Source: Cladosporium sp. IMV 00045
Lineage: Eukaryota; Ascomycota; Dothideomycetes; Cladosporiales; Cladosporiaceae
Assembly (NCBI GenBank): GCA_001931905.2
Contig: MSJI02000830.1
Coordinates: 1 to 64,000, forward strand
Reading direction: 5' to 3'
Length of the DNA stretch: 64,000 nucleotides
The notes beneath the pieces were generated by a model. The model was not told the DNA's origin. It saw only the letters and a list, made by a program, of their open reading frames with translations, and searched no databases. The position numbers were made by a program, and so were the translations under genes. This document shows positions 11,951 to 22,311 of the stretch, in pieces. Position 1 is the first letter of the stretch. Each line of letters starts with the position of its first letter.

Positions 11951-13417
11951 ATGGCATCACCAAACTCTGCCGCGCCAGACCTTCACACAGCCATATCCCT
12001 CCGTCCACGCCCCGCCTTCACTCACCGCCGCAGCAACAGCCTAGGCGGAGAAGACGACAACGACGTCGAACTGCAATCACTCCCCGGCTACAACGAGGCC
12101 AACGACCCCTATAGTCTTCGTCATGGCCTCAAATCCGCCGACGAGCTTGGCCAGATCCGCGCCAACATTTCGCGCAAGCGCTGCATCCCCGTCGAGAAGG
12201 GCGTCAAGCAACGCCAGCTAAAGGCTTTCTATGAAACTCAAAACGAGAACATCGAGCGGTTGTTGAAACCCGTCGATGACCACGTGCGCGAGGCCAAGGA
12301 GAAGCAGGATAGCGAGAGCTTGCAGTATAAGATCGCAGTGCATGGATCGTTCATTGTACGTCTTTTTCTCCGCTCGCCTCGTTGCCACCCAGTGTGATTC
12401 AGCTCTTTCACGTGTCTGACAACTCGTTTCTGCTCTCGCGTAGGCCAACTGCTGCTTGGCGGTTCTGCAGGTCTACGGAGCCGTTGCTTCGGGCTCGCTG
12501 GCGTTGTTTACCACGATGGCGGATTCCATCTTTGATCCACTCAGTAATTTGACCCTCATCCTGTGCGCCAGAGCTGTCAATCGGGTCGATCCCAGACGGT
12601 TCCCTTCTGGCAAGGCTCGTATTGAGAACGCCGGCAACATCTCGTTTTGTTTCTTGATGATCGCTGTTTCTTTGATCCTTATCGTCATGTCGACAAAAGA
12701 CCTGGCCGATGGTAATGGCGGCAGGCTCACAAGCGATTTCCATGTAAGAAGCCGCCGTTGAAGCTGGACGACAAGATCGATCGCTGACACCGCTGAAGCT
12801 GGCATCTACCATAGTCGTTGCTATTGCTTTCGTGACGAAATTCTGTCTGTTCCTGTACTGCTTCGCCCTTCGCAACACGTACAGCCAGATCCGCATTCTC
12901 TGGGAAGACCACAGGAACGATCTCTTCATCAACGGTCCCGGTTTGGCGTGCGCTATCCTCGGCGCCAAAGTCCGATGGTGGATCGATCCCATGGCCGCCA
13001 TCGTCTTGTCCGCGCTCATCATCACCCTGTGGCTGCGGACTGCGTATTCCGAGTTCCAGTTGTTGATCGGCGTGACCGCGGACACCAGCATGTTGCAGCA
13101 TATCACCTACATCTGTAAGCTCCTTTCCTTCACTCCAACAAGCTATCAAACGAATGTTAACGCCATCCCCCACAGCAATGACCCACAGCCCCCTGATCCA
13201 ATCCCTCGACACCGTGCGCGCCTGGCACTCCGGCCCACGCCTCATCGTCGAAGTGGACATCGTGCTCGACCAGAATCAGACGGTGAAAGACTCCCACGAC
13301 TGTGCCGAAGCGCTGCAGATCAAACTCGAGTCGCTGCCGGACGTCGAGCGCGCATACGTCCACATCGACTACGAGACCAGCCACGCGCCGGAGCATTTCT
13401 GGAAAAAGCAGTTGTAG
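11951..13417 (+). CDS. Cation diffusion facilitator, Mn-type (4 exons)
   Basis: Exons 11951-12355, 12444-12743, 12799-13114 and 13176-13417 join to 420 aa; introns are 55-88 nt. This is a CDF/SLC30 transporter with a ~135-residue cytosolic N-terminus, six helices and a C-terminal cytosolic domain rich in the conserved fungal sequence (HSGPRLIVEVDIVLD, LPDVERAYVHIDYE). Both metal sites read DxxxD: D162-D166 (DSIFD, helix 2) and D272-D276 (DHRND, helix 5). In established CDF classification DxxxD at both sites marks the Mn2+ subgroup, while Zn members carry His. Efflux into the Golgi/vacuole or out of the cell is likely; the membrane is not determinable. Introns 2 and 3 were placed because without them conserved segments stop abruptly. 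Confidence 0.92.
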
Positions 13418-14143
13418 GACAAACGCAAGTCGAAGAAGGGCAGGTGAATGGGAATGATTGCACTGGGGAGAAGGAGATGGATGAGGTGAGGTATGTAGGG
13501 TGTGGTTTTGGGTGGAGAAGGTCGGGTGGAGTCGGAGGGTTGCGGTTTGTGGGGAGGCGTGGGTTGAAGGGTGGAAAGCGTTGCTGTTCCGCTGGCGTTT
13601 GATCTTTCTTTTGATGCCTTCCTGGTTTATGGGGGTTTGGGTCCTAAGATGTACATATTGTTAATAACGATGGCAGAGTGCACAATACTGATCCATTGTG
13701 TGTCTTGGTACAATCGTCGACAAAGCTTCCGCTGAGCTTGGCCACGCCATCGATGCCACCACAGATAATGCGGTATCTTGCCTTGTACCCAACCGCTATC
13801 TACAAACGATTTCAGTAAAGTCCTCGTGGGATTGAAAGTTTCCTGAATATTCTAATATTATAGCCTCCCGAAAATAGTGCGAGTCTCTAAAGCAACTCCA
13901 GACCCTTGAATCTAGCACTGCCGCCTTCGATGATGATGATGTGGTGGTGTTTCAAGATGGACTTCGCGAGCCGAGGCAAGACTTGAACCTTGACCTCATC
14001 CAACACCCGCCTGAGAGCCGAGAGCCTCCAAGCATAGGTATCAATGCATCTGTAGCACCACCTTCTCTCGGTAAGAGTGTCTACTATTTCCAGTCCTCAA
14101 ATATCTTCAATTCTCCCTCTACATCGATAGAATAGAACTCACA
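13418..14143. other. Intergenic region, no gene seen
   Basis: Contains the CDF 3' flank and the SDR promoter/leader. A short (GAT)n run lies at about 13929-13941. I see no coding exon, RNA gene or conserved element. Confidence 0.4.
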
Positions 14144-15125
14144 ATGTCAGCCGAAGCAGACGTCAAGCTCGACAACTTCAAGAGCATCTTCTCTCTCGAA
14201 GGCAAAGTCGCCGTAGTCACGGGCGGTTCGCGAGGTTTGGGACTGCACGCTGCTTCTGGGTGAGCACTCCCGGAAGCCCTTTCAATAAAATCCCCAACGA
14301 GAGTCATCCAAACTCACATAATCTCAGCCTAATCCAAGCCGGCTGCTCCAAAGTCTTCATCACCTCGCGCAAAGCCTCGGCGTGCGAGGAAGCCTGCGCC
14401 GCCCTCAACGCCCTCCCCTTCTACGGCAAAGCCATCTCCGTCCCGGCCGACATTGCCAAACCGTCCGAGATCGACCGCCTCGTCGCTGAAGTCGGCAAAC
14501 ACACCCAGCATGTCGACATCCTTTTCGCCAACGCCGGCGCTTCGTGGGGGGCACCCTTCGACAAGCACCCGGAGAGCGCCTTTTCCAAAGTCATGGATTT
14601 GAATGTTAAGAGTGTGTTTTTGTGTATTCAGAAGTATGTTCCCCGTTTCTCCAAACAAACAATTATCTATCGTCAAAAAGAACGCCCGGACTGACCTATT
14701 CTCTCAGATTCGCCCCCCTCCTCCGCTCCCGCGCCACCCTCTCGGACCCCTCACGCGTCCTCGTCACCGCCTCCGTCGCAGGCATCGGGGTCGGCAGTCT
14801 GGGCGAAAATGCAACCTTCGCCTACAGCGCGTCCAAAGCCGCCGCGCTGCACCTCACGCGCAACCTGGCGGTCGAGCTGGGCCCGCAGGGGATTCTGTGC
14901 AACGCCATCGCGCCCGGGTTTTTCCCGACCAAAATGGCGAATGGGCTGATGGAGTTGGAGGGTGGGACGAAGAGGTTGGCGGAGGAGACGCCGAATAGGA
15001 GGTTGGGTAGGGCGGAGGATGTTGCTGCTGCTGTGGTGTTTTTGGCGAGTAGGGCGGGGAGTCATGTTAATGGGGACTTTGTCGTGTTAGATGGCGGGAG
15101 TGTGTTGGCGAAGGGGAAGTTGTAG
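14144..15125 (+). CDS. Short-chain dehydrogenase/reductase (3 exons)
   Basis: Exons 14144-14259, 14328-14633 and 14708-15125 give a 279-aa classical SDR. The NAD(P)-binding motif TGGSRGLG is at residues 26-33. LFANAG (NAG motif) and a DLNVKSVF helix follow. The catalytic set is S163 (VTASVAG), Y180 and K184 (YSASK), with the C-terminal IAPGFFPTKM loop typical of the family. The basic residue R30 in the Rossmann motif suggests NADP(H), but this is inference. Family analogues act on keto/hydroxy substrates, including 3-ketoacyl groups, sugars and polyols; no substrate can be assigned. Phases agree at both introns (GG|C and AA|A codon splits). Not embedded in any obvious metabolic cluster. Confidence 0.9.
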
Positions 15126-15312
15126 GTTTGTTGATTGAGTTACTGGGGGAAGTATTGTATTCTTGTCTTTGATCTTCGCATGTCAACGCTATTCCCTTGC
15201 TTGCCCGTATGCTTGGTCTCGTCTGTCCAAGCCAAAGACATGTGCTGCCTTTCCTGCTGATTCCTGCCGGTTGATGCTCGATGATACTTCCACTGCCCAC
15301 TTTCTCACGCTG

Positions 15313-16032
15313 TCACTTCACTTCATTTCCCACTTCCTTCCCCTTCTGAGAACCAACAAACCAAATCTCAACCCCCTTCCCATGCCCACTCACAGCAAGC
15401 CCAAGATCCGCGGTCTTCTCTGCAGCACTGCCGGTCTTCAAATCGTCGACCTTGGAATCAGTGAAGGGCAGATCGTCGATACGATGGTGAGCTTCCGACG
15501 GGTGGATGCGAGTCTTGCGTCCTGGGTTGATCGTCAGTTGGGTTGGATCATTACCACCAAGTGAATGGAGGGTACTTCGCACGTTTGTTTGAGTTGAACG
15601 GTTTGCCGTTGTTACTGGTCTGGTGGTGGGGACGTTTCTTGGCTGAGTTGCATGTTTAGTGCGATTCGCCGCGTTGGCCTTACGAGTGAGGAGGGGACTT
15701 ACGTCCAGCGGCGGTATTATTACTCCTGCCGTTGTTCGAAGAGGATCCGGACATGACTCCAAGACTCGAACTCTCTTCATCCCCCGACGAGTCGATGATT
15801 TTACGCTCTGCGACATTATTTGTCAGTGACTTTTCAGCAACAACCACATGGGTAGGGTCAACACTCACTCTTCTCGTTGACCGGCCGACGAGGAGGACGC
15901 GGATGGCTGGGCCAACTGCAGACGGGGTGTGGGAGGCGCACTGCTCTGTCAGACAAAATTGAAAGGTGAGGGGATGTAGTTGGTGTAATGCTTACCGGGA
16001 GCAAAGAACACGGCGCCGTTGATGGTGATCAT
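15313..16032 (-). CDS. Small unknown protein, four short exons (model)
   Basis: No recognised family. I read exon 1 16032-15996 (MITINGAVFFAP), exon 2 15943-15869, exon 3 15807-15703 and exon 4 15521-15313, with GTAAGC, GTGAGT and GTAAGT donors and CAG/AG acceptors, summing to exactly 141 codons plus stop. The middle is Ser/Asp/Glu- and Asn-rich (KIIDSSGDEESSSLG) and looks disordered; the last exon (RIHPSEAHHRIDDLPF ... GVEIWFVGSQKG) is more ordered. Three consecutive AG acceptors at 15941-15947 make the exon 2 border uncertain. An unspliced 167-aa open frame overlaps exons 3-4 but uses intron sequence. Weak support overall: it rests on splice signals and frame agreement only. Convergent with the SDR gene, 188 bp apart. 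Confidence 0.45.
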
Positions 16033-16717
16033 CCTCGCGAGGTCAGGCAGTGGATTCGGGAAAGTGCTTAGCAGGGAAGGCGCGGTTGTTCGGATGCAAA
16101 GGGGAGGAAAGAGCGGGTTTAAAAAATTTTCATCAGTGGTCGCTCAGATGGCATAGTGTGAATGATTGATGGAGTTGTCACAGTGAATTGTTATTCAATT
16201 GTTTATCTGAGAGGCACGGAGAACAACATATAACAACTAGTACTCTGTTCTTCATCTCTTCCATGACTTGCATTCACTGCCATTCTCGAGTATACAATAT
16301 ATTCTTGTTGCGTTGCTCATCAATTCATTCAACCATCTATCTTGTCATCACAACGAGCCTATCTCATCTTACACAAACTGTCGTGTAATAACTCATCGTT
16401 TGAATCATGTTTCCTTTCATGAGACTGAGTCTGTTTCATCAGTCATCTTTCACATAAGAAAATCGCCCTCCTTTTCCCATCTGAGTCGATCCAAGGGTCG
16501 GGCACCGTCCAAGATAGTTGCATGCTTAAAGTCACAGAGATCCTGCCTTTTCCCTTTTGCCTTTTTCTTCCCTTTCTTTTGATTTTTTGCTTCTGTTTGT
16601 TTATTTGGGATCGCGGTGGGGGTCGTGCTAACAGGAATCCAGAATTGAGTACCAGCGGTACCAGCGACCCGTGCACGCTCATCTTTCCAATCGCTATCAA
16701 CCCAAGTCTCCAACTCT
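16033..16717. other. Intergenic region, no gene seen
   Basis: AT-richer than its surroundings, pyrimidine-rich on the + strand (a T/C tract at about 16545-16610). No open frame here shows coding character. It probably holds the promoter of the small gene on one side and the 3' end of the F-box-like gene on the other. Confidence 0.35.
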
Positions 16718-17568
16718 TCAAACCCGCCTGCTACCAAACCTCTCAACCAAAAACAATTCCGCCGAGCTCAGCCTGGAAAGGGCGCGGCTATTACGGTCAC
16801 GAAGCACCTCGTCGGCAGAAATCTTCATGGGGCGCTCGAAATACCTGCGCGTGTGATACCACAGCGGATAGTATTGCATCGCACCGCTCCAATCGACTTC
16901 CTTCGCAACAGCCACAGCGCGGTCGTAAGCCTCAATTTGTCCTCGAGCCGGCACGCCGCATTGACCGCGTTCGCCGTCTTCGAAGGCGAAATGGAACGTC
17001 GACAGCAGAGAATCGTCGACTTGGCTGGAGTCGAAAACGAAGCGGATTTTGGGAAAACAGTGGCCCTCGCGGTGACGTTTCGACGGGTCGAAATTGACGG
17101 TGATGCTGCGGAGTTGCTGTAGTCCGTTTGGACAGGTTGAGGGACCTGGCAGGCGCTGGAAGGTTAAGGTCATGTCTTGAAATTTGCGCAGACTGTCGCT
17201 GAGCCTGGCGGAAAGAAAGGTTTGCGTCTGATCTCTGCTTCGTTGAAGGATTTTGTTGCCTGGTAGAGTTGACTGCAGCTCTGGCTGATAGGTGTGGTGG
17301 CGGGAGAGCTTAGTTGAGGGCTTTTGCCCCTTGTGAAGATCATGCTGAAGGCGATGTCGCTATCGTCGAGTAGCGAAAGGATCCTCCAGCAGACTTCTTC
17401 TGGGAGGCGCAATATTGGCGGAGCTGCTTCGGTCGCTCGTGGTTGAGCCGCAGTGGCGCGCGAGACTGTTGGAGAGTCGCCGATCTGGCTCTCTGCAGCG
17501 TCCTGGGGAGTATTTGAGCCAGAAGGCGATACAGCAACTAAGTCGGTTTGTGCAGTGGGGGCTTCCAT
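16718..17568 (-). CDS. F-box-like protein with a frame break (intron or frameshift)
   Basis: Two overlapping frames belong together. The first (from ATG 17568) reads a disordered N-terminus, then an F-box-like core LRLPEEVCWRILSLLDD and a following helix (SQSCSQLYQATKSF). The second continues with FLSARLSDSLRKFQDMTLTF upstream of its own first ATG and ends at 16718. Between about 17190 and 17280 the frame must change. The only candidate intron I see (GTCAAC...GCAG, 44 nt) has a poor donor, so a one-base indel, either natural or an assembly error, is equally possible. The second half (PKIRFVFDSS, WYHTRRYFERP) resembles the C-terminal part of other short fungal F-box proteins. Role presumed ubiquitin-ligase adaptor by family only. 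Confidence 0.55.
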
Positions 17569-18107
17569 AGTGAGGGCTTGTTAGCGGTTTACCTGAGGTA
17601 ACGAGTTGTGATGTCGATCGACGCAACAAGCGTTGGATGTGACAATCAGGAGTGTCGAAAGAGGCAAACCTGTTGTACGAGAGATGCGTGGGATTTTATA
17701 CTTGCCTCCTGCTCTGAATGTGAATGGTGGTAGAACCTTAAAGCAGCGTTGCTGACCACGTACTTTGTGTCGTGAGGTAAGAAAGTCAAAGTAGCAAATT
17801 GAAAACAACGCCAGCGGCGTTGACAAATGGCGCGTTGAGCAAGTAAACACAAGATTGCAAGGGGAACGTAATGCGTCAGACGCGCAACAGAAGTCGCACT
17901 GAGGATTCGAGTTCGAATTGGCATGCCCAAACCGTAAGGCACACAATCGACCATTTGTAGATGATATGATTAGCGAAATGAATTGGAGAAAACTCGTCGA
18001 CTTCGACCAGGGGTATCATTAGATTTCTGAGAGCAAAACACGGCATCGTCAAAACGTGCGCAGAATTGCAAAGCCACCCACACTTCCTTTTGCAACATGC
18101 AACCACC
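17569..18107. other. Intergenic region, no gene seen
   Basis: About 540 bp between two genes transcribed leftward. It should hold the F-box-like promoter at its left end and the RRP36 3' end at its right. Short frames on the minus strand lack coding character. Confidence 0.35.
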
Positions 18108-19103
18108 TTAAGCCACCATCCTCCTCGCCTCGGGCATCCTCTTGATCTCCTTCTGGCTCTCCTTCTTGCGCTTCTTGTCCATAGCCTTCTCGCGATCCTT
18201 GCCCTTCATGTTCTTGTACTTCTCCACCAGCGCCTTCTCCTTCAGCTCGCTCTTCTTCATATAGTACGGGTTCTTGCCCTGCTCAACCTTCTGGCGCTCC
18301 TCCTTCCTGTGCTTGCGCAGAACCTCCTGCTCGCGCTCCTTCGCCGCCTTGGCCTTGATTCTGTTCTCCATGCTGCCAATCTTGCGCTTCAGCTTCTCCT
18401 TGTCGTCCTCGTTCTTCGTCGCCTTCATGGCGGCCTTGAGCTCGGCGATTTCATTTGCTTGGTAGTCTTGCAAGAATCCGTAGGCCTTCTCCACATTGCC
18501 GGTATGCGCGTGTCGCTGTTGCATTGCGTCGAAGCGAGGATCGCGGACCTTGAGTTTGGGCACGTCGATGACCTGGCGCTTGCGTGTGACTTGGTGCTTG
18601 GAGGATTGCGCCATGGGAGCATGTTTTGATGTCGCACCAACTTCTGAGGGCGCAGAGTCCGAGTCTGAGCCTGACTCCTCGTCGACATCGAAATCCTCGT
18701 GATTTCTAACGGTCGTCTTCTTCGCATCCTTCTTTTTCTTGGGCTGATTCTCCGACTCACTCGCTTTTCGCTTTTTGATCTCTCGCAGTCTTTCCCTCAG
18801 AGCCTCCAGTTTTTCCTCCTGGTCTGGATTCGTCTCATCATTGCGCTTGCGCTTGCGCGACAGAGCGTCTTGCGCCTGCTTCAAGGCTCCAAATGAAATG
18901 TTCTCCAGCTGTCCATCGGCCTCATCTTCGCCAACATCCTCAGCGTCAGGACCTTCGTCATCTTCTGATCCGTCATCAAAGCCGTCTGCTGACTGCGCGT
19001 CCTCTCCGCTCCCATTCTCGTCGGAGATGTCGAAATCGTCCTCTTCATCCGGCTGCACCTTCGAAGGGCGGATATTGCGGTTGATCAGTTTCCCGGGCGC
19101 CAT
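18108..19103 (-). CDS. RRP36: rRNA biogenesis protein RRP36
   Basis: A 331-aa intronless protein of the Rrp36 family, a nucleolar component of the SSU processome/90S pre-ribosome needed for early cleavages of pre-18S rRNA. The first ~160 residues are acidic (DDFDISDENGSGEDAQSAD) alternating with Lys-rich patches (KKKKDAKK). The conserved domain starts near residue 190 with the RDPRFD motif, continues through YGFLQDYQANEIAELK and a charged coiled coil, and ends with NPYYMKKSELKEKALVEKY and a basic tail (KKRKKESQKEIKR). That order matches the family. The start ATG at 19103 gives MAPGKLINRNIRPSK. Divergent from RCF2, 490 bp between starts. Confidence 0.92.
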   Translation of the reverse strand: MAPGKLINRNIRPSKVQPDEEDDFDISDENGSGEDAQSADGFDDGSEDDEGPDAEDVGEDEADGQLENISFGALKQAQDALSRKRKRNDETNPDQEEKLEALRERLREIKKRKASESENQPKKKKDAKKTTVRNHEDFDVDEESGSDSDSAPSEVGATSKHAPMAQSSKHQVTRKRQVIDVPKLKVRDPRFDAMQQRHAHTGNVEKAYGFLQDYQANEIAELKAAMKATKNEDDKEKLKRKIGSMENRIKAKAAKEREQEVLRKHRKEERQKVEQGKNPYYMKKSELKEKALVEKYKNMKGKDREKAMDKKRKKESQKEIKRMPEARRMVA

Positions 19104-19593
19104 TATTGTTCTGTATATGACCGGATGGTGCGGTCTGATCCAGGTCGTCGGTAGGGTTCATGAAAAAAGTCCCGAGCAAGCCCAGAGCACACGACTCGCA
19201 GCAGACCGCTCGGCTCGCCCGGCTCGCACGGCAGGCAACGGGCAACCCTCCGGTTTTAGCGGGGGTGCAGGAAGTAACGAAGCATGACATCAAAGCTACG
19301 CGAGCTGTTCTGCTCTGCCCTTCCGCCACCAACCACCAAACCGGTTGACGCATGCATTGGTGAGGCATCTTTTACGTGCATGAGCTGGACTTTCTGTCTC
19401 TCCCTCAGTAATCATCCGTCGACATTCCGTCATACATCCTGATCCTCCGATAGTAATCTTCCTCTTCCAAACATCCTCGTCTCCTCTTCATCTTACTCCA
19501 AACCACTCTCCTCTGCACTTCCTATCAGCCATTGACTACCACACCTCACCTCTCACTACCACATTCACTAGACTCGCTTGATATACAGCAATA
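19104..19593. promoter_or_regulatory. Divergent intergenic promoter of RRP36 and RCF2
   Basis: The 490 bp between two divergent ATGs must contain both promoters. The right half (about 19380-19590) is CT/CAC-rich, a composition common in fungal core promoters and leaders. A CGGCTCGCCCGGCTCGCACGG-like segment near 19208 resembles the GCTCGGCTGGC words found near 6.9 and 7.4 kb. No factor site is assigned. Confidence 0.5.
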
Positions 19594-20515
19594 ATGAAGA
19601 TCCTGACCAAGGAAGAGGAGCAGGAACACTACAAGTGAGTCTGCTCGTGATCACTTCTTCAGCTCTACCTTGTTACTGACAATGACGATAGTGCCACTGT
19701 CAAAGGAGGCGCCCTAGGTGGCATCGGCGGTCTAGCACTCGGTGGACTCGGTGTTTTTGCTGCATCAAAGAGGTATCCGGCATTCAGAGGCCTCACTCTG
19801 CCTTTCCGCGCATTCTTGATTACTGGCAGCGGTACATTCGCCTGTAAGTCACGGTTACACATCAAGCCATCTCAATCATGATCAATAACTCACACTCTCC
19901 ACAGCCATCGTCGCAGCAGACAGCTACTCCCGCCGCTTCGAGAACGCCCGCAACCCCGAGCGTACCTTCCAAGACGAGTCCCAAAACCTCCAACAAGAGC
20001 TCTCCTCTCAAAAAACCGCCGGCCAGCGCGCCTTCAACTGGGCAGCCGAGAACCGCTACTCCCTCGTCTTCGGCTCTTGGGTGGCCTCCATGGCCGGAGC
20101 CCTCACCCTCGTCGGCCGCAACCCCTACCTGACCGGCCAGCAAAAACTCGTGCAAGCGCGTGTGTACGCGCAAGGCCTGACGATGGCCGTGGTGATCGCG
20201 TCGCTGGCGTTCGAAGGTGTGGATTCCGCGCAGGGCAAGGGCCGCTGGGAGACGGTGCGGTACATCGACCCCAACGACCCGGAGCACAAGCACGTCATCG
20301 AGAAGCAGGTCCACCACGAGAGGTATGCGGGCGAGGACCAGTGGCGGGATATGGTCGCTGCTGAGGAGCAGCGGATCAAGGAGCGCGAGCAGGCCATTCA
20401 CGAAAAGCAAGAGAAGGCAGGGAACCACAAGGAGGCGAAGAAGCATACTCTCGCGCAGGCTGAGCGTGGCGAGAAGCCCGAGGAGAGCAAGGATAAGAAG
20501 ATCAATGCTCCTTAG
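19594..20515 (+). CDS. RCF2: Respiratory supercomplex factor 2 (HIG1 domain), 3 exons
   Basis: Exons 19594-19634, 19692-19843 and 19905-20515 yield 267 aa. The N-terminus MKILTKEEEQEHY followed by NATVKGGALGGIGGLALGG and KRYPAFRGLTLPFRAFLIT is the fungal Rcf2 (Aim38) signature. The HIG1 domain with two hydrophobic helices follows (SLVFGSWVASMAGALTLVG and a second around GLTMAVVIASLAF), linked by a QKLVQARVYAQG loop. The C-terminal ~70 residues are a charged, probably matrix-exposed tail. Rcf2 sits in the inner mitochondrial membrane with cytochrome c oxidase and the III-IV supercomplex. Intron phases are consistent (AA|T, T|CC). First exon is only 41 nt. Confidence 0.93.
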
Positions 20516-21126
20516 ATGTGCTCGACTACATGAGGTGATGGAGATTAAAGCATTTGGTCTGACTGGGGAAGGACCGATCTCAGTAATAGACGAGAGCGAC
20601 GCGCAAAGAATGTCGGAACTATGGTTTTGCTTGAACAGCGCCGTTGTATTCGCAGGCGCGCACATTTATGTAAAATATTAATGACTAAATAATCCAACAC
20701 GGCATTTCCAATACCGACCCTATCTCTTTTCATAAGGTGCATGGAATCCATTGACTTTCCGCACCACACCCAGCGGTACCATCCCAATCCTCATCACTTT
20801 ATCCACACATGTACCTATTCAGAATGCTCAACCCAGCGCACTCTACCCTCATCACAACACCCCACCTGAACCCAACCATCACCGCAACCCCCCCAACAAC
20901 CCAAAGTCTCCCAGCACACACGCTCTTCGTCAAAGAAACGTCTTTCCGCAGGCGTCCTGGCAACAGATGAAAGAGCGCGAGACTACCAAAATCATGACGA
21001 TGCTGCTCAATCGACAGGACTCCGACAAACTCAGCCCTGGTCGCCGGAGAGTGAGACGGCCATCGAACTTGCTCACCCTAAAGCGCACCTTAGCAAATAG
21101 GGGTAAGTAGTAGCTAGCCATACGAG
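20516..21126. other. Intergenic region, no gene seen
   Basis: RCF2 3' flank and adjacent Pro/His/Asn-codon-rich DNA (CCAACCCC-type) around 20820-20920. A 119-aa plus-strand frame (20751-21110) uses ACG-like non-ATG starts and low-complexity sequence and is not supported. Confidence 0.35.
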
Positions 21127-21630
21127 CTATGCTAAGGTGGTTGTCACCAGGCGTGCCGTTGCCTCGGGTATTCGTCGTGGTTTCGGGGAAATGGATGGGG
21201 AGTTGGGTGTGGATACGGGTTCGGATGCGGAAGATTGTTGGTGACTGCTAGCTTGGATAGGGGGATTGATGGTATGGAGAATGGGGCTTCGCGGAAATGT
21301 GGTTGGGTTGCTATGTTGTTGCAAGGTTAGAGGGGTGGTGGTGGTGAGTTGCTTGCTGGTTGGATGGGAGGCCGAGTTGATGAAGTTCTGGTGGACAGGA
21401 GATGGGGTGGTGTGTAGAGCAGGCTGTGTACAGTCGAGATCGAGATTTCGATGCCGTACTACCTCAAGGACAGCAATAATACAGGGTAACAACCAAACCG
21501 TCGTCCATGTCACCGCATAGAAGCACTCGCACCAATGGCACATAGGGAATGGCATGAAACGGAAGCAAAAAAGAACAATAATAAAAAGGGGCTCAGAAAA
21601 GCATTCGCGATCCTCTCTTCCATTGCTCAT
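21127..21630 (-). CDS. Possible small membrane protein, unrecognised
   Basis: A 167-aa intronless frame with ATG at 21630. Residues ~14-40 are hydrophobic and Cys/Phe-rich (PLFIIVLFCFRFMPFPMCHW), followed by a second hydrophobic stretch (TTVWLLPCIIAVLEVV) and then a Pro/Ser/Thr-rich polar tail with no acidic residues for long stretches. No family recognised. Support is only the length, the ATG and the two-hydrophobic-segment plan; the tail could be chance translation of a CT-rich region, and the frame on the opposite strand is also open for part of it. The DNA might simply be the 3' flank of the AT-hook gene. Confidence 0.3.
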   Translation of the reverse strand: MSNGREDRECFSEPLFIIVLFCFRFMPFPMCHWCECFYAVTWTTVWLLPCIIAVLEVVRHRNLDLDCTQPALHTTPSPVHQNFINSASHPTSKQLTTTTPLTLQQHSNPTTFPRSPILHTINPPIQASSHQQSSASEPVSTPNSPSISPKPRRIPEATARLVTTTLA

Positions 21631-22311
21631 GAATGATGAAAAAAAGTCTCAAGCATAATGTTACATCGCCCTTTTCTGCCTCCCGTTCTCCTTCTTCTCC
21701 CTCTTCTTTGCACCCCGCAGGAACGCTCACTTTCCATCTTCTCCCTTCCCCATCGATAAATATAAGTACATTGGAAAGAAAAATCTTTGATGATCGGCCG
21801 TTTCAAACATAAATAACAAGTAAAAATGATAAAGATTCTCGCAAAGCAGGAAAGACAGATGCAAAAAATGCACGCAGGTAGCATGAAATACCAAAAGCTT
21901 CGAAAGCAGCAATAAATGGCAATTCGCTCGCAGCGTCAGGCGTCATTGATGATGATGATGTTGGTTTTCGGCCGTTGCAGTGTATGTGTAGGTATTTCGT
22001 CGTGACATCCCGGATGTCCAAAGGCCGTGTGTGCGCGTGTCTCTGCGTCCCAATGTCCATATCTTGTTTGGTTTTTTTCTTTGCTGTCGAAGAGGTTGGG
22101 ATGTTGATTTCGATGCTCTCGGTCATGCTTCTCGGGGTCTCGTTTGTTGGAATGATCGATTTGTCGACTGCGCAAATAGCTATGCGTGTCTCAGTTTGCT
22201 TCGAGTCGTGCTTTGAAACAGGCAAAGACAGACACGCGTGTTCTCGTCCAGCGCTGAATACGACTCGGAATGCGTGTTTGAGACCTCCACCCTTCACTGC
22301 TGGCCCAAGAA
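21631..22311. other. AT-rich flank, probably 3' UTR of the AT-hook gene
   Basis: Several minus-strand frames (for example 21803-22297) continue from the AT-hook gene's 3' side but lack coding character. A GATGATGATGATG run lies at about 21948-21960. Most likely 3' UTR and spacer. Confidence 0.35.

Noticed and set aside
8181..15125. Ferric reductase, CDF transporter and SDR as a biosynthetic or metal-uptake cluster
   Set aside because: No permease-oxidase pair, siderophore synthetase, PKS/NRPS or regulator nearby; proximity alone is weak evidence.
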